Positions 7,888-15,931 are shown, counted from the stretch's first letter. The stretch: DNA of 64,000 nucleotides from Streptomyces sp. LUP30 (GCF_001746365.1 NZ_MJAJ01000024.1:57854-121853), one strand, 5' to 3'. Notes: generated by a model not told the origin, from the letters alone. A program made the numbers and translations.

Positions 7888-8045
7888 GTCCTTCTACCGT
7901 CCCCTCGACCGGCTGTGTGAAGCATCGTGCCACCCCGAGTGCCCGCGAAGTTACCGAGTCCCCCCGAACGGCCCCAGATGGTGGCTTAAGGAATAAAAAT
8001 GGGCCCCTCGCGGGCCCGCGCCCGGCACCCGGCATCATGGTCCGC

Positions 8046-8471
8046 ATGCGAGCGGTGGTGCAGAGGGTGGACGGCGCGAGCGTCGTCGTGGACGGCGAGA
8101 CGGTCGGGGAGATCGACGGCGAGGGCCTGTGCGTCCTGGTCGGCGTGACCCACGAGGACACCCCGGAGAAGGCGGCCCAGCTCGCCCGCAAGCTGTGGTC
8201 GGTCCGCATGCTGCACGACGAGAGATCGTGCAGCGACGTCGACGCACCGCTGCTGGTCATCAGCCAGTTCACCTTGTACGGGGACGCCCGCAAGGGCCGC
8301 CGCCCCACCTGGAACGCGGCCGCCCCCGGACCGGTCGCCGAACCCCTCGTCGACGAGGTCGTCGCCCGGCTGCGCGCCCTGGGCGCGACGGTGGCCACGG
8401 GCAGGTTCGGCGCACAGATGCGCGTCTCCCTGACCAACGACGGCCCGTTCACCGTCCTGATCGAGGTCTAG
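8046..8471 (+). CDS. dtd: D-aminoacyl-tRNA deacylase
   Basis: A 141-aa enzyme that hydrolyses D-amino acids (and Gly mischarged on tRNA-Ala) from tRNA in the cytosol. Diagnostic motifs are the N-terminal MRAVVQRV, the catalytic SQFTLYGD (Thr nucleophile region) and the C-terminal NDGPFT, the cross-dimer Gly-Pro motif. ATG 8046 gives the usual family length; the ATG three codons upstream would add MVR. Its 3' end overlaps the convergent ygfZ by 4 bp. Confidence 0.96.
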   Translation: MRAVVQRVDGASVVVDGETVGEIDGEGLCVLVGVTHEDTPEKAAQLARKLWSVRMLHDERSCSDVDAPLLVISQFTLYGDARKGRRPTWNAAAPGPVAEPLVDEVVARLRALGATVATGRFGAQMRVSLTNDGPFTVLIEV

Positions 8472-9433
8472 GGCTCGACCACGACCTCCTGCGCCGCCGC
8501 CGTCGAGTCGGCCATCAAGGGGGCGTCCACCGGCACGTTGCGCTTCACCAGGGCCAGCGCGACCGGGCCCAGTTCGTGGTGACGGGCGGACGTGGTGATG
8601 AAACCGATCTTGCGGCCGTCGGGGTCCTCGTCCGCGACGCGGAGCTCGGTGCCGGCGGGCGGAAGGTACACCTCGCTGCCGTCGAGGTGGAGGAAGACGA
8701 GCCTGCGCGGCGGCTTGCCGAGGTTCTGGACGCGGGCGACCGTCTCCTGCCCGCGATAGCAGCCCTTCTGCAGGTGCACGGCCGTGCCGATCCAGCCGAG
8801 CTCGTGCGGGATCGTGCGGTGGTCCGTCTCGAAGCCGAGGCGCGGGCGGTGCTGCTCCACACGGAGGGCCTCGTGCGCGAGTATCCCGACCGGCGGGCCG
8901 GCCTGCTCGGCGAACGACTCCAGGTCGGCGCGGGGAAGGAAGAGATCGCGGCCGTACGCCGTCTCCCGGACGACGACACCGGCCGGCACGGGGGCGATCG
9001 ACCCCGCCGGGAGATGGACGACGGCCGTGTCGGCCGTCCGGTCGGCGACCTCGACCCGGTAGAAGAACTTCATCGACTCCAGGTACGCGAGCAGCGCCTC
9101 CTGGGTGCCGGGTTCGATGTGCGCCCAGACCGTCGCGCCGTCGTCCACCAGATACAGCGCGTGTTCGATGTGGCCGTGTGCGGAGAGGATCAGCGCCTCG
9201 GTGGCCTGGCCGGCCGCGAGGTCGGTGACGTGCTGGGTGAGCAGAAGGTGCAGCCAGCTCAGCCGGTCCTCGCCGGAGACGGCGACGACCCCGCGGTGCG
9301 AGAGGTCGACGAATCCGGCGCCGTCGGCCAGGGCGCGCTGCTCACGGAACAGATCGCCGTAGTGACCGGCGACGTCTTCGTCCACGCCCTCGGCGGGAAC
9401 GGCGCCGGGCAGGGACAGCAGAGGGCTCTTCAT
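8468..9433 (-). CDS. ygfZ: YgfZ/GcvT-domain folate-binding Fe-S maintenance protein
   Basis: A 321-aa cytosolic protein of the GcvT-like YgfZ family, which uses tetrahydrofolate to support repair or assembly of certain Fe-S enzymes. The family signature K-G-C-Y-x-G-Q-E is present as KGCYRGQE in the C-terminal half, with the essential Cys. The N-terminal GcvT fold is seen in FVDLSHRGVVAVSGEDRLSWLHLLLTQ. It lies 10 bp after nur and is probably in one operon with the small membrane peptide, nitrobindin and nur genes. Confidence 0.93.
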   Translation of the reverse strand: MKSPLLSLPGAVPAEGVDEDVAGHYGDLFREQRALADGAGFVDLSHRGVVAVSGEDRLSWLHLLLTQHVTDLAAGQATEALILSAHGHIEHALYLVDDGATVWAHIEPGTQEALLAYLESMKFFYRVEVADRTADTAVVHLPAGSIAPVPAGVVVRETAYGRDLFLPRADLESFAEQAGPPVGILAHEALRVEQHRPRLGFETDHRTIPHELGWIGTAVHLQKGCYRGQETVARVQNLGKPPRRLVFLHLDGSEVYLPPAGTELRVADEDPDGRKIGFITTSARHHELGPVALALVKRNVPVDAPLMADSTAAAQEVVVEP

Positions 9434-9443
9434 GGGCCCAAGC

Positions 9444-9944
9444 CTACGACTCGGTGATCGAACCCTTGGCAGCCGAACCCGCGCCCGAACCCGCGGCCTC
9501 GCCCTTCGCGGCGGAACCCCTGCGCGCGCAGTCCCGGCAGCGGCCGAAGATCGCGAAGTGCTTCATGTCCGTCTCGAAGCCGAAGCTCTCGCGCAGCTTG
9601 GCCGTGAACTCGGCGGCCACCTTCACGTCCGCCTCGATGACGTCGTCGCAGTCCCGGCAGACCAGGTGGATGTGATGGTGGCGGTCGGCCAGGTGGTAGG
9701 TGGGCGCCCCGTGCCCCAGATGCGCGTGGCTGACCAGGCCGAGCTCCTCGAGGAGCTCCAGCGTGCGGTACACGGTCGAAATGTTGACCCCCGACGCCGT
9801 CTTCCTCACTTCCACGAGGATGGCGTCGGGGGTCGCGTGCTCCAGGGTGTCCACGGCTTCGAGGACAAGCTGGCGCTGCGGCGTCAGCCGGTAGCCACGC
9901 TGCCGCAGGTCGCTCTTCCAGTCAGTGCTTTCAGTGCTCACCAC
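9444..9944 (-). CDS. nur: Nur, nickel-responsive Fur-family repressor
   Basis: A 166-aa Fur-family metalloregulator. The N-terminal winged helix reads LRQRGYRLTPQRQLVLEAV, then VNISTVYRTLELLEELGLV. The metal region has THADHHH-like features: HAHLGHGAPTYHLADRHHHIH, then CRDC, and a C-terminal CRDC pair that would hold structural zinc. The sequence and the setting beside a nitrobindin gene and ygfZ match S. coelicolor Nur as I recall it. Nur represses sodF and nickel uptake and indirectly permits sodN when nickel is plentiful. It has a Gly/Ala/Ser-rich C-terminal tail longer than usual. Start GTG 9944 (or 9941); the ribosome site is weak. Confidence 0.88.
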   Translation of the reverse strand: MVSTESTDWKSDLRQRGYRLTPQRQLVLEAVDTLEHATPDAILVEVRKTASGVNISTVYRTLELLEELGLVSHAHLGHGAPTYHLADRHHHIHLVCRDCDDVIEADVKVAAEFTAKLRESFGFETDMKHFAIFGRCRDCARRGSAAKGEAAGSGAGSAAKGSITES

Positions 9945-9960
9945 ACCCAAGAGTCTAGGA

Positions 9961-10536
9961 CTACTTGAAGAAGGCGATCCCGTCGTCCGGCATGTCGTCG
10001 GGGAGGGCCTTCGCCCAGCGTTCGACGTCCTCCGGGGTGACGACCTTCTTCAGGTGGGCCGACATGTAGGGGCGCAGCTCGACCTCGGGGGTCTGCTTCT
10101 CGCCGACCCACATGAGGTCGCTCTTGACGTATCCGTAGAGCCGCTTGCCGCCGGTGTACGGGCCCGAGGCCGCCGTGCGCGCCACCGCGTCCGTGACCAG
10201 GTCGATCTGCGGCTTCTTGGCGGCCAGCTCGCCGTACCAGATCTCGACGACGCCGTCGTCGCGGACCATCGTCACCTCGACCTTGCGGTCGGCGTCGATG
10301 CGCCAGAAGCCGGACTCCGACTCCAGGGGGCGGACCTTGTTGCCGTCCTTGTCCAGGACCCAGGTGTGGGAGCGGTACTCGAGGAAGTCGCGGCCGTCGT
10401 GGCCGAAGGTGACCTCCTGCCCGAAGTTGCACTTCTCCGACCCCGGGAAGTCGTGCACGCCGGCGCCCGCCCAGCTGCCGAGCAGGAAGGCGAGAGGGAC
10501 GAGGTCCTTGTGGAGGTCGGACGGAATCTCGATCAT
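9961..10536 (-). CDS. Nitrobindin-like heme-binding beta-barrel protein (FABP/THAP4-type)
   Basis: A 191-aa cytosolic protein of the nitrobindin family, 10-stranded barrels that bind ferric heme and can isomerise peroxynitrite to nitrate. The family GxWxGxG motif is seen as LLGSWAGAGVHDFPG. A His near the C-terminus (YMSAHLKK) is positioned like the axial heme ligand. ATG 10536 is the natural start. It precedes nur by 16 bp, which suggests co-expression of a nitrosative/oxidative stress protein with a regulator of superoxide dismutases. Confidence 0.92.
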   Translation of the reverse strand: MIEIPSDLHKDLVPLAFLLGSWAGAGVHDFPGSEKCNFGQEVTFGHDGRDFLEYRSHTWVLDKDGNKVRPLESESGFWRIDADRKVEVTMVRDDGVVEIWYGELAAKKPQIDLVTDAVARTAASGPYTGGKRLYGYVKSDLMWVGEKQTPEVELRPYMSAHLKKVVTPEDVERWAKALPDDMPDDGIAFFK

Positions 10537-10561
10537 GAGTGGCAGTTCCTGGACTGGTAGG

Positions 10562-10660
10562 TCAGCGCTGGCCCTGGTACAGCTTCTTCACGGTCAGACC
10601 GGCGAAGGCGAGGACGCCGACGCAGACCAGGACCAGCAGGGCTTCGAAGAAGATCTCCAC
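10562..10660 (-). CDS. 32-aa single-pass membrane peptide
   Basis: A GTG start at 10660 is preceded by GAGGAG with 5 nt spacing, an excellent ribosome site. The product is MEIFFEALLVLVCVG then VLAFAGLTVKKLYQGQR: a transmembrane helix of about 20 residues followed by a basic cytosolic tail. It ends 25 bp before the nitrobindin gene on the same strand and probably leads that operon. The strong ribosome site, codon use and clean topology argue it is real. It resembles small conserved Streptomyces membrane peptides of unknown role. Confidence 0.7.
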   Translation of the reverse strand: MEIFFEALLVLVCVGVLAFAGLTVKKLYQGQR

Positions 10661-10892
10661 GGGTGCTCCTCGGATGAGCGTGGTGCGGGGTACGTACGAC
10701 TCGGCACACGTACGACAGGGCCGGGCCCCAGCTTACGCGGCCCGCCCCCGGCCCTCCCTGCGAGGTGCGCCCTCGCGGGCGTCAGCCCGGCAACCGGGCT
10801 CCGCAGGGGCCGTGCCGGGCATTCATCCCGCGTCGCACAGGGAACCCACGGTCATCATCGTCAGTCGCAGGGGGCTTGATTACGATTCAGGC

Positions 10893-11255
10893 ATGGCGAA
10901 GAAGCTCGTGATCAAGGTGACGGCGGGGGCGGATGCTCCCGAGCGGTGCTCGCAGGCGTTCACGGTGGCGGCGGTGGCCGTGGCCAGCGGGGTCGAGGTG
11001 TCGCTGTGGCTGACCGGGGAGTCCGCGTGGTTCGCCCTGCCGGGGCGGGCCGCCGAGTTCGAGCTTCCGCACGCGGCCCCGCTGCCCGACCTGATCGACT
11101 CGGTCCTGGCCGGCGGCCGTCTCACCCTGTGCACCCAGTGCGCGGCCCGTCGGGACATCACGGAGAAGGACGTCCTCGAGGGGGTGCGGATCGCCGGCGC
11201 CCAGGTGTTCGTTCAGGAGGCGCTGGGGGACGAGACGACGGCGCTCGTGTATTAG
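10893..11255 (+). CDS. DsrE-family protein
   Basis: A 120-aa DsrE/DsrF-like protein (KLVIKVTAGADAPERCSQAFTVA, VEVSLWLTGESAW, LTLCTQCAARRDI, FVQEAL). The CTQC pair sits where DsrE-like proteins carry the Cys that can hold persulfide. The family acts in sulfur relay or as small sulfur-binding proteins. It is divergent from the small membrane peptide gene and close to the sulfurtransferase block, consistent with sulfur handling. ATG 10893 is used. Confidence 0.88.
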   Translation: MAKKLVIKVTAGADAPERCSQAFTVAAVAVASGVEVSLWLTGESAWFALPGRAAEFELPHAAPLPDLIDSVLAGGRLTLCTQCAARRDITEKDVLEGVRIAGAQVFVQEALGDETTALVY

Positions 11256-11310
11256 GGGCGGCGGCAGGAGCGGTGGAGGCCGTGGCCCGGCCGTCGGGGT
11301 GGTCCGGCTG

Positions 11311-11583
11311 TCAGGGGCGGTCGCGGGGGCGGCGGCGTTTACCGTCCAGTTCGTCCCACCACTCGTCGGACGTGGGGTCGCCCGAGGGGTCGTCCCACCA
11401 GCGGTCGTCCGGGCCGCGCCGGTTGGCGACCATCGCGGCGACCGGCGGGATGAGCATGGCCACGACGCACATGCCGACGGCCGCCGGCACCGACCAGAGG
11501 CGCACGACGGCCCAGGCCAGCACGAACAGCGCGATGCAGGTGCCCATCATCGCGAAGTACACGTGCCGTCGGCGGGCCAACAT
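11311..11583 (-). CDS. DUF3099 small membrane protein
   Basis: A 90-aa protein beginning MLARRRHVYFAMMGT with two adjacent transmembrane helices (to about residue 60), then an acidic Trp-rich tail (DDRWWDDPSGDP, DEWWDELDG) and a basic end. This is the DUF3099 pattern found across actinomycetes; function unknown. ATG 11583 places the RRRHVYF motif at the N-terminus; an in-frame upstream start at 11646 would add 21 residues. Confidence 0.85.
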   Translation of the reverse strand: MLARRRHVYFAMMGTCIALFVLAWAVVRLWSVPAAVGMCVVAMLIPPVAAMVANRRGPDDRWWDDPSGDPTSDEWWDELDGKRRRPRDRP

Positions 11584-11663
11584 ACGTCCAGGGTAGGCCG
11601 GGACACGGCGAAGGGCCGCGTCCCGGGCGTTCGACCCGAGGGACACGGCCCCTGCCTGATCGC

Positions 11664-11951
11664 TCAGACCGCGATCGCGACCTCCGCGAGGCCGCCCTGC
11701 TGGGCGACGACCGTACGGTCGGCGGTGGCGCCGGGGACGAGGGCGCGCACGGTCCAGGTGCCCTCCGCCGCGTAGAAGCGGAACTGTCCGGTGGCGGAGG
11801 TCGGGACCTCCGCGGTGAACTCGCCGGTCGAGTCCAGCAGGCGGACGTAACCCACCACCGGCTCGCCGTCCCGGGTCACCTGACCCTGGATCGTGGTCTC
11901 ACCGGGCTTGATCGTCGAGGCGTCCGGGCCGCCGGCCTTCGCTCCACACAT
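11664..11951 (-). CDS. DUF1416 protein, partner of the sulfurtransferase
   Basis: A 95-aa beta-rich protein (carboxypeptidase-regulatory-like fold: GQVTRDGEPVVGYVRLLDST, FRFYAAEGTWTVRAL). It begins MCGAKAGGPD, so Met removal would expose an N-terminal Cys. The ATG has a GGAG site. It lies 77 bp downstream of the sulfurtransferase gene on the same strand, an arrangement that is widespread in actinobacteria as I recall. Acting as a sulfur acceptor is inference from the Cys and the context. Confidence 0.92.
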   Translation of the reverse strand: MCGAKAGGPDASTIKPGETTIQGQVTRDGEPVVGYVRLLDSTGEFTAEVPTSATGQFRFYAAEGTWTVRALVPGATADRTVVAQQGGLAEVAIAV

Positions 11952-12028
11952 GTGCTTCTCCAGAGATGTCTGACCGGAAGGCCGGTCGGGTTCGCTTCTT
12001 GTCCGTTCGCCCGGTGGGCGCGACCTGG

Positions 12029-12868
12029 TTACTTGTTGGCGCCGAGCTCGATCGGGACGCCGACGAGGGAGCCGTACTCGGTCCAGGAGCCGTCGTAGTT
12101 CTTGACGTTCTCCACGCCCAGCAGCTCGTGCAGCACGAACCAGGTCAGGGCCGAGCGCTCGCCGATGCGGCAGTACGCGATGGTGTCCTTGGCCAGGTCG
12201 ACCTGCTCGTCGGCGTAGAGCTCCTTGAGCTCGTCGTCCGACTTGAAGGTGCCGTCGTCGTTGGCGTTCTTCGACCACGGGATGTTGCGGGCGGACGGGA
12301 CGTGGCCCGGGCGCTGCGACTGCTCCTGCGGAAGGTGCGCGGGGGCGAGCAGCTTGCCGCTGAACTCGTCGGGCGAGCGGACGTCGACCAGGTTCTGCGA
12401 ACCGATGGCCGCCACCACGTCGTCACGGAAGGCGCGGATGGCCTTGTTCTGCGGCTTGGCCTGGTAGGAGGTCTCGGGGCGCTCGGGCACCTCTTCGACC
12501 AGCTCGCGGGCGTCCAGCTCCCACTTCTTGCGGCCACCGTCGAGAAGCTTGACGTTCTCGTGGCCGTACAGCTTGAAGTACCAGTAGGCGTAGGAAGCGA
12601 ACCAGTTGTTGTTGCCGCCGTAGAGGATCACCAGCGTGTCGTTGGCGATGCCCTTCGCGGACAGGAGCTTCTCGAAGCCCTCCTGGTCGACGAAGTCACG
12701 GCGGACCGGGTCCTGGAGGTCCTTGGTCCAGTCGATCCGGATCGCGTTCCTGATGTGGTTCTTCTCGTACGCGGACGTGTCCTCGTCGACCTCGACGATG
12801 GCGATGTCGGCGTTGTCGAGGTTGGCCTCGACCCAGTCGGCATCGACCAGGACGTCGCTGCGGCTCAT
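12029..12868 (-). CDS. sseA: Thiosulfate/3-mercaptopyruvate sulfurtransferase
   Basis: A 279-aa tandem-rhodanese enzyme that moves sulfane sulfur from thiosulfate or 3-mercaptopyruvate to thiophilic acceptors in the cytosol. The N-terminal, non-catalytic rhodanese domain covers about 1-125. The C-terminal domain has active-site loop CRIGERS with Cys233 and the closing NYDGSWTEYG. The ATG follows GGAGGAG. A Cys-containing leader peptide lies 138 bp upstream, so expression is probably tied to cysteine supply. Actinobacterial copies are often named cysA or sseA; the symbol is by family. Confidence 0.95.
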   Translation of the reverse strand: MSRSDVLVDADWVEANLDNADIAIVEVDEDTSAYEKNHIRNAIRIDWTKDLQDPVRRDFVDQEGFEKLLSAKGIANDTLVILYGGNNNWFASYAYWYFKLYGHENVKLLDGGRKKWELDARELVEEVPERPETSYQAKPQNKAIRAFRDDVVAAIGSQNLVDVRSPDEFSGKLLAPAHLPQEQSQRPGHVPSARNIPWSKNANDDGTFKSDDELKELYADEQVDLAKDTIAYCRIGERSALTWFVLHELLGVENVKNYDGSWTEYGSLVGVPIELGANK

Positions 12869-13006
12869 GCTCGTTCTCCTCCGGGGCAGTTACGGCGGGG
12901 GTGTGCAAGAAAAGAGAGTGCGCGGCCGGGGCTCGCCGGCGGGCGGCGCACGGATGCCCTCGGTTCGAGGGCGCCGGGAGGCGCGGAAGGCCGGCGGCGC
13001 TTCCGC
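12869..13006 (-). promoter_or_regulatory. 5' leader between Cys peptide and sulfurtransferase, possible attenuator
   Basis: A 138-nt leader follows the short Cys-containing ORF. It contains a hairpin GCCCTCG-GTT-CGAGGGC (12956-12972) and GC-rich self-complementary stretches on either side. Together with the Cys codons upstream it is arranged like a translation-dependent, cysteine-responsive leader. The folding has not been computed. Confidence 0.5.
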
Positions 13007-13090
13007 TCAGAAGGGGCGACAGAGCATGGCGGCGACGCGGCACAGGTCTACTGCCCGCCGCTTCGTGAGATCCGCCTGTCGCTGCATCAT
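13007..13090 (-). CDS. 27-aa cysteine-containing leader peptide
   Basis: ATG-ATG at 13090 opens a 27-codon frame reading MMQRQADLTKRRAVD then LCRVAAMLCRPF and TGA. The C-terminal pattern LCR-x(4)-LCRPF is the conserved ending of short 'leader peptides' found ahead of sulfur-assimilation genes in actinobacteria; the mycobacterial example is a cysteine-responsive attenuator. It lies upstream of the sulfurtransferase on the same strand. Its role would be sensing Cys-tRNA through ribosome stalling or termination, not the peptide itself. Confidence 0.8.
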   Translation of the reverse strand: MMQRQADLTKRRAVDLCRVAAMLCRPF

Positions 13091-13310
13091 GTCGTCGATC
13101 GTAGGGACGGACAGGCGGCCATGTCACCAGCGCTCCGCATAGTGAGACGCGATCGTCCGCATGTCGGGATGGGAAAAGCGCCCGGGCCGTGGGGACACGG
13201 GTTCCGGGCGCTTGTATCGGTCGTCACAGCCGGGGTGCGGAGTACCGCGTCTCGCCTGTCGGACGTTCGCCGTCCATGTCCAGCCGCACATGCCAGCTGT
13301 ACATGTCCGT

Positions 13311-13352
13311 CGTCCATGGTCAGTCGTCCATGGTCAGTCGTCCATGCTCAGT
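13311..13352. repeat. 14-bp x 3 tandem repeat (CGTCCATGGTCAGT)
   Basis: Copies lie at 13311-13324, 13325-13338 and 13339-13352 (one G-to-C change in the third). They end 16 bp short of the stop codon of the LmeA-like gene, in its downstream region. A related CGTCCATGTCCAG lies at 13271. Confidence 0.75.
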
Positions 13353-13367
13353 GGTGGTCGGGCGGTT

Positions 13368-14093
13368 CTACCCGGCCAGCCTGACGTTCGAACCCTTCAC
13401 GGAGATCTCCACGCCGTTCGTCGCGGCGACCACCTTGTCGAGCTTGATCCCGCCGGGCAGGTCGTCGATCTTCTGCTGGAAGTCGGTGATCGAGCGCACC
13501 TCCTTCTCGGCGGCCCGTACCCCGCCGAAGCTGGGAATCGAGTCGGCGTGCACACGCACGGTGTCGCCCACGACGGTGACGGTGCTCAGCACGTAGACCG
13601 GCTGCGGCAGGACGCTCGCCTTGACGGCGACCTTGATCTTGCCGTTTCCGCCGTCCGAGAGGCCGACGACCTTGGCGGTGATGCCCAGCGGCAGCTCGGT
13701 GGTCTCGGCCTGGGCAGTCTTCAGCAGCTCGGCGTAGGTGATGGACGCGGTGCCGGTGGCGCTGGAGGCGGTGGCGGAGCTGTAGTCGCCGGAGAACTCG
13801 ACGCCCTTCATGTCCGCCTGGAGGCCGTCGATGCGGATGGTCCGGCCGCTGGTGCCGGTGGCCGCCTCGTAGTCGTCGATGCCGATCTCGACGTCGTCCA
13901 GCGAGCCGCCCACGACCTGGGTGAGGAACGGGAAGCCCTTGATGGACACGTCCGGGGTGGCGGCGAGGCCCTCGCGGGACTTCAGCTTGTCGGCGACCTC
14001 CCCTTCCGCGAAGTTCACGGCGAGGCGGTCCGCGAGCACGAACAGGCCGCCCAGGACCACGACGACGACCAGCAGTATTCGAAGCGCACGCAT
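13368..14093 (-). CDS. LmeA/DUF2993 phospholipid-binding protein
   Basis: A 241-aa protein with an N-terminal membrane anchor or signal (MRALRILLVVVVVLGGLFVLADR), then the DUF2993 fold (GEVADKLKSREGL, VSIKGFPFLTQVVGGSLDDVEI, LPGGIKLDKVVAATNGVEISVKGS). In mycobacteria LmeA binds phosphatidylinositol species and supports mannan elongation of lipomannan. The Streptomyces protein is expected to be exported and to bind envelope lipids. ATG 14093 is the natural start. Confidence 0.9.
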   Translation of the reverse strand: MRALRILLVVVVVLGGLFVLADRLAVNFAEGEVADKLKSREGLAATPDVSIKGFPFLTQVVGGSLDDVEIGIDDYEAATGTSGRTIRIDGLQADMKGVEFSGDYSSATASSATGTASITYAELLKTAQAETTELPLGITAKVVGLSDGGNGKIKVAVKASVLPQPVYVLSTVTVVGDTVRVHADSIPSFGGVRAAEKEVRSITDFQQKIDDLPGGIKLDKVVAATNGVEISVKGSNVRLAG

Positions 14094-14274
14094 GCGGCAG
14101 TTCCCCCACCCGGATGGCCTGAACGGTTCACGGTGAACGGTCCACGACGGCCGGCCACGATGACCGGTCGTCTCTCATTGACAACGGTTCAAGGTAACCC
14201 CGAGCGCGCGGGCCGCCGCCGGATTGTCGATCACCTGTGACAGTCCCTCAGGTCCCGCCCGGCCCGGACCCGTG

Positions 14275-15675
14275 TTACGCCAGCGCCCGTCCCAGCACGT
14301 ACACCGCCGGCGCCGCGGCGGCCAGCGGCAGGGCGACGCCCGCCGTGAAGTGCACGAAGCGGGACGGGTAGTCGTAGCTCGCGACCCGGTGGCCGATGAG
14401 CGCGCAGACCGCCGCGCCCGCGCCGAGCAGGGCGCCCCGGGCGCCCAGTCCGGTCATCTGGCCGACGGCGATGCCCGCGCCCGCCGCGGCGAGCAGCGCC
14501 ACCACGACGGAGGCCGGAGTGGGCAGCGGCAGCGCGCGGGCCAGCACGGCCACCGCCACGGCGGCCGCGCCGACCGTCACCGCGTCCGGCTCGGCGCCGA
14601 GGTGCCCGGTGGCCAGGACGGCCAGGGCGGAGGAGGCGACGGTCGCCATCAGCCCGTACATGCGCTCGTCGGGGTCGGCGTGCGAACGCAGCTGCAGGAC
14701 CAGGCAGAGCAGCACCCAGACGCCGAGGGTGCCCAGGATCGCGGCGGGCGCGTGCTCACGGCCGGCCGCGAGGAGGACGACGTCCGAGACCAGCGCGCCG
14801 AGGAAGGCGAGTGCGATGCCCTGCCGGGCCGGCCACATGCCGTTCAGCCGGAACCAGCCCGCCGCCGTGACGGCCTGGAGCGCGACGAGGGGGACGACGA
14901 GGGCGTACGTGCCGATCGCCGCGGCGCCGGACAGGAGCAGGCCGAGGAGCGCGGTGAGCGCGGCGGGCTGCATGCCCGGCTCGATGATCGGCGAGCGTCC
15001 CTCCAGGCGGGCCCGCTGGGCGTCGGTGATGCGCGCGTTGCCGGCGAGGGTGGCGGGGCCGTAGGTCGGACCGCCTGTGGCGGCGGAGGCCGGGCCCGGC
15101 GCGGGAGCCGGAGCGGGGGGCGCGGGGGCCTCCTGGCGCGGGACCGGGGTGTGCCGGTCGTCGCCCGCGGAGCGGTTCGCGGGCGGCAGGGGCTCGGCCC
15201 CCGCCGGAGAACCGTACGCGGAGACGTGACCGTAGCCGGAGGTGTCGCCGTAGGCCTGGGCGCCGCCGTACGCGGAGGAGTCGCCGTACGCGGACTGCGG
15301 GTTCCCGTACGCGGACTGCGGGTTCCCGTAGGCGGGGCCGTCGCCGGTCCGGGGCGGCAGGTAGGCGGTCCCGGCCGGGTCGGCGGCGGTGACCGGCTGC
15401 TGCACGCTGGTCTCCCAGGTCTGGCCCTGCCACTGCTGGGTGTGGTGCAGGTGGGCCTGCGGGTCGTCGTACCCCTGCTGCTGCCCGGGCCACGCCTGCT
15501 GGGCCTGCGCCTGCTGCGGCTGCTGAGGATGCGGCTGCGGCTGCGGCTGTTGCTGCTGCGGCGCCTGGGGGTCGTACCCCTCGTGACCCTCGTAGCCCTG
15601 GTACCCCTCGTAACCCTGGTAGCCCTCGTGGGGGCGGCCCCCCTGATAAGAGGCGTCGTACGGCTGGTCGGTCAT
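14275..15675 (-). CDS. Multispan membrane protein with Tyr/Gly/Gln-rich disordered N-terminus
   Basis: A 466-aa protein in two parts. Residues 1 to about 235 are low complexity: repeats of GYQGYEG, Gln/Pro runs (QQQQPQPQPHPQQPQQ) and near-tandem AYGNPQSAYG units. Residues about 240-466 hold roughly eight to ten hydrophobic helices (for example ALTALLGLLLSGAAAIGTYA and ASVVVALLAAAGAGIAVG). The ATG lies 1 nt after the stop of the MoaD-like gene (TGA-G-ATG), so translation is coupled. I recognise no transporter family. The N-terminal tail could scaffold or phase-separate at the membrane, which is speculation. Confidence 0.85.
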   Translation of the reverse strand: MTDQPYDASYQGGRPHEGYQGYEGYQGYEGHEGYDPQAPQQQQPQPQPHPQQPQQAQAQQAWPGQQQGYDDPQAHLHHTQQWQGQTWETSVQQPVTAADPAGTAYLPPRTGDGPAYGNPQSAYGNPQSAYGDSSAYGGAQAYGDTSGYGHVSAYGSPAGAEPLPPANRSAGDDRHTPVPRQEAPAPPAPAPAPGPASAATGGPTYGPATLAGNARITDAQRARLEGRSPIIEPGMQPAALTALLGLLLSGAAAIGTYALVVPLVALQAVTAAGWFRLNGMWPARQGIALAFLGALVSDVVLLAAGREHAPAAILGTLGVWVLLCLVLQLRSHADPDERMYGLMATVASSALAVLATGHLGAEPDAVTVGAAAVAVAVLARALPLPTPASVVVALLAAAGAGIAVGQMTGLGARGALLGAGAAVCALIGHRVASYDYPSRFVHFTAGVALPLAAAAPAVYVLGRALA

Positions 15676-15676
15676 C

Positions 15677-15931
15677 TCACCCTCCTGCGAACGGCGGGAG
15701 CACCTCGACCGTGCCGCCGTCGGCCAGCCGTACCGTCTCATGTGCGCGGGTGCCCACGGGGTCACCGTCGACGAGGAACGAGCATCGCTGCAGGACACGC
15801 ACGAGTTCGCCGGGGTGTCGCTCCCGCGCGGCGGCGAGCGCCTCGGAGAGCGTGGCCGCGTCGTGCGGCTCCTCGGCGACTCCGGCCGCGGCCTTGGCGG
15901 CCGCCCAGTAGCGCACCGTGACCTTTGCCAT
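15677..15931 (-). CDS. MoaD/ThiS-family ubiquitin-like sulfur carrier
   Basis: An 84-aa beta-grasp protein ending in the diagnostic Gly-Gly (LPPFAGG), which would be adenylated and thiocarboxylated by a ThiF/MoeB-type enzyme to donate sulfur, most likely to molybdopterin or another cofactor. It starts MAKVTVRYWAAAKAAAG with a GAGGGA ribosome site. It is coupled to the downstream membrane-protein gene with a 1-nt gap. No MoaE or MoeB lies in the window, so the exact pathway is not fixed. Confidence 0.92.
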   Translation of the reverse strand: MAKVTVRYWAAAKAAAGVAEEPHDAATLSEALAAARERHPGELVRVLQRCSFLVDGDPVGTRAHETVRLADGGTVEVLPPFAGG

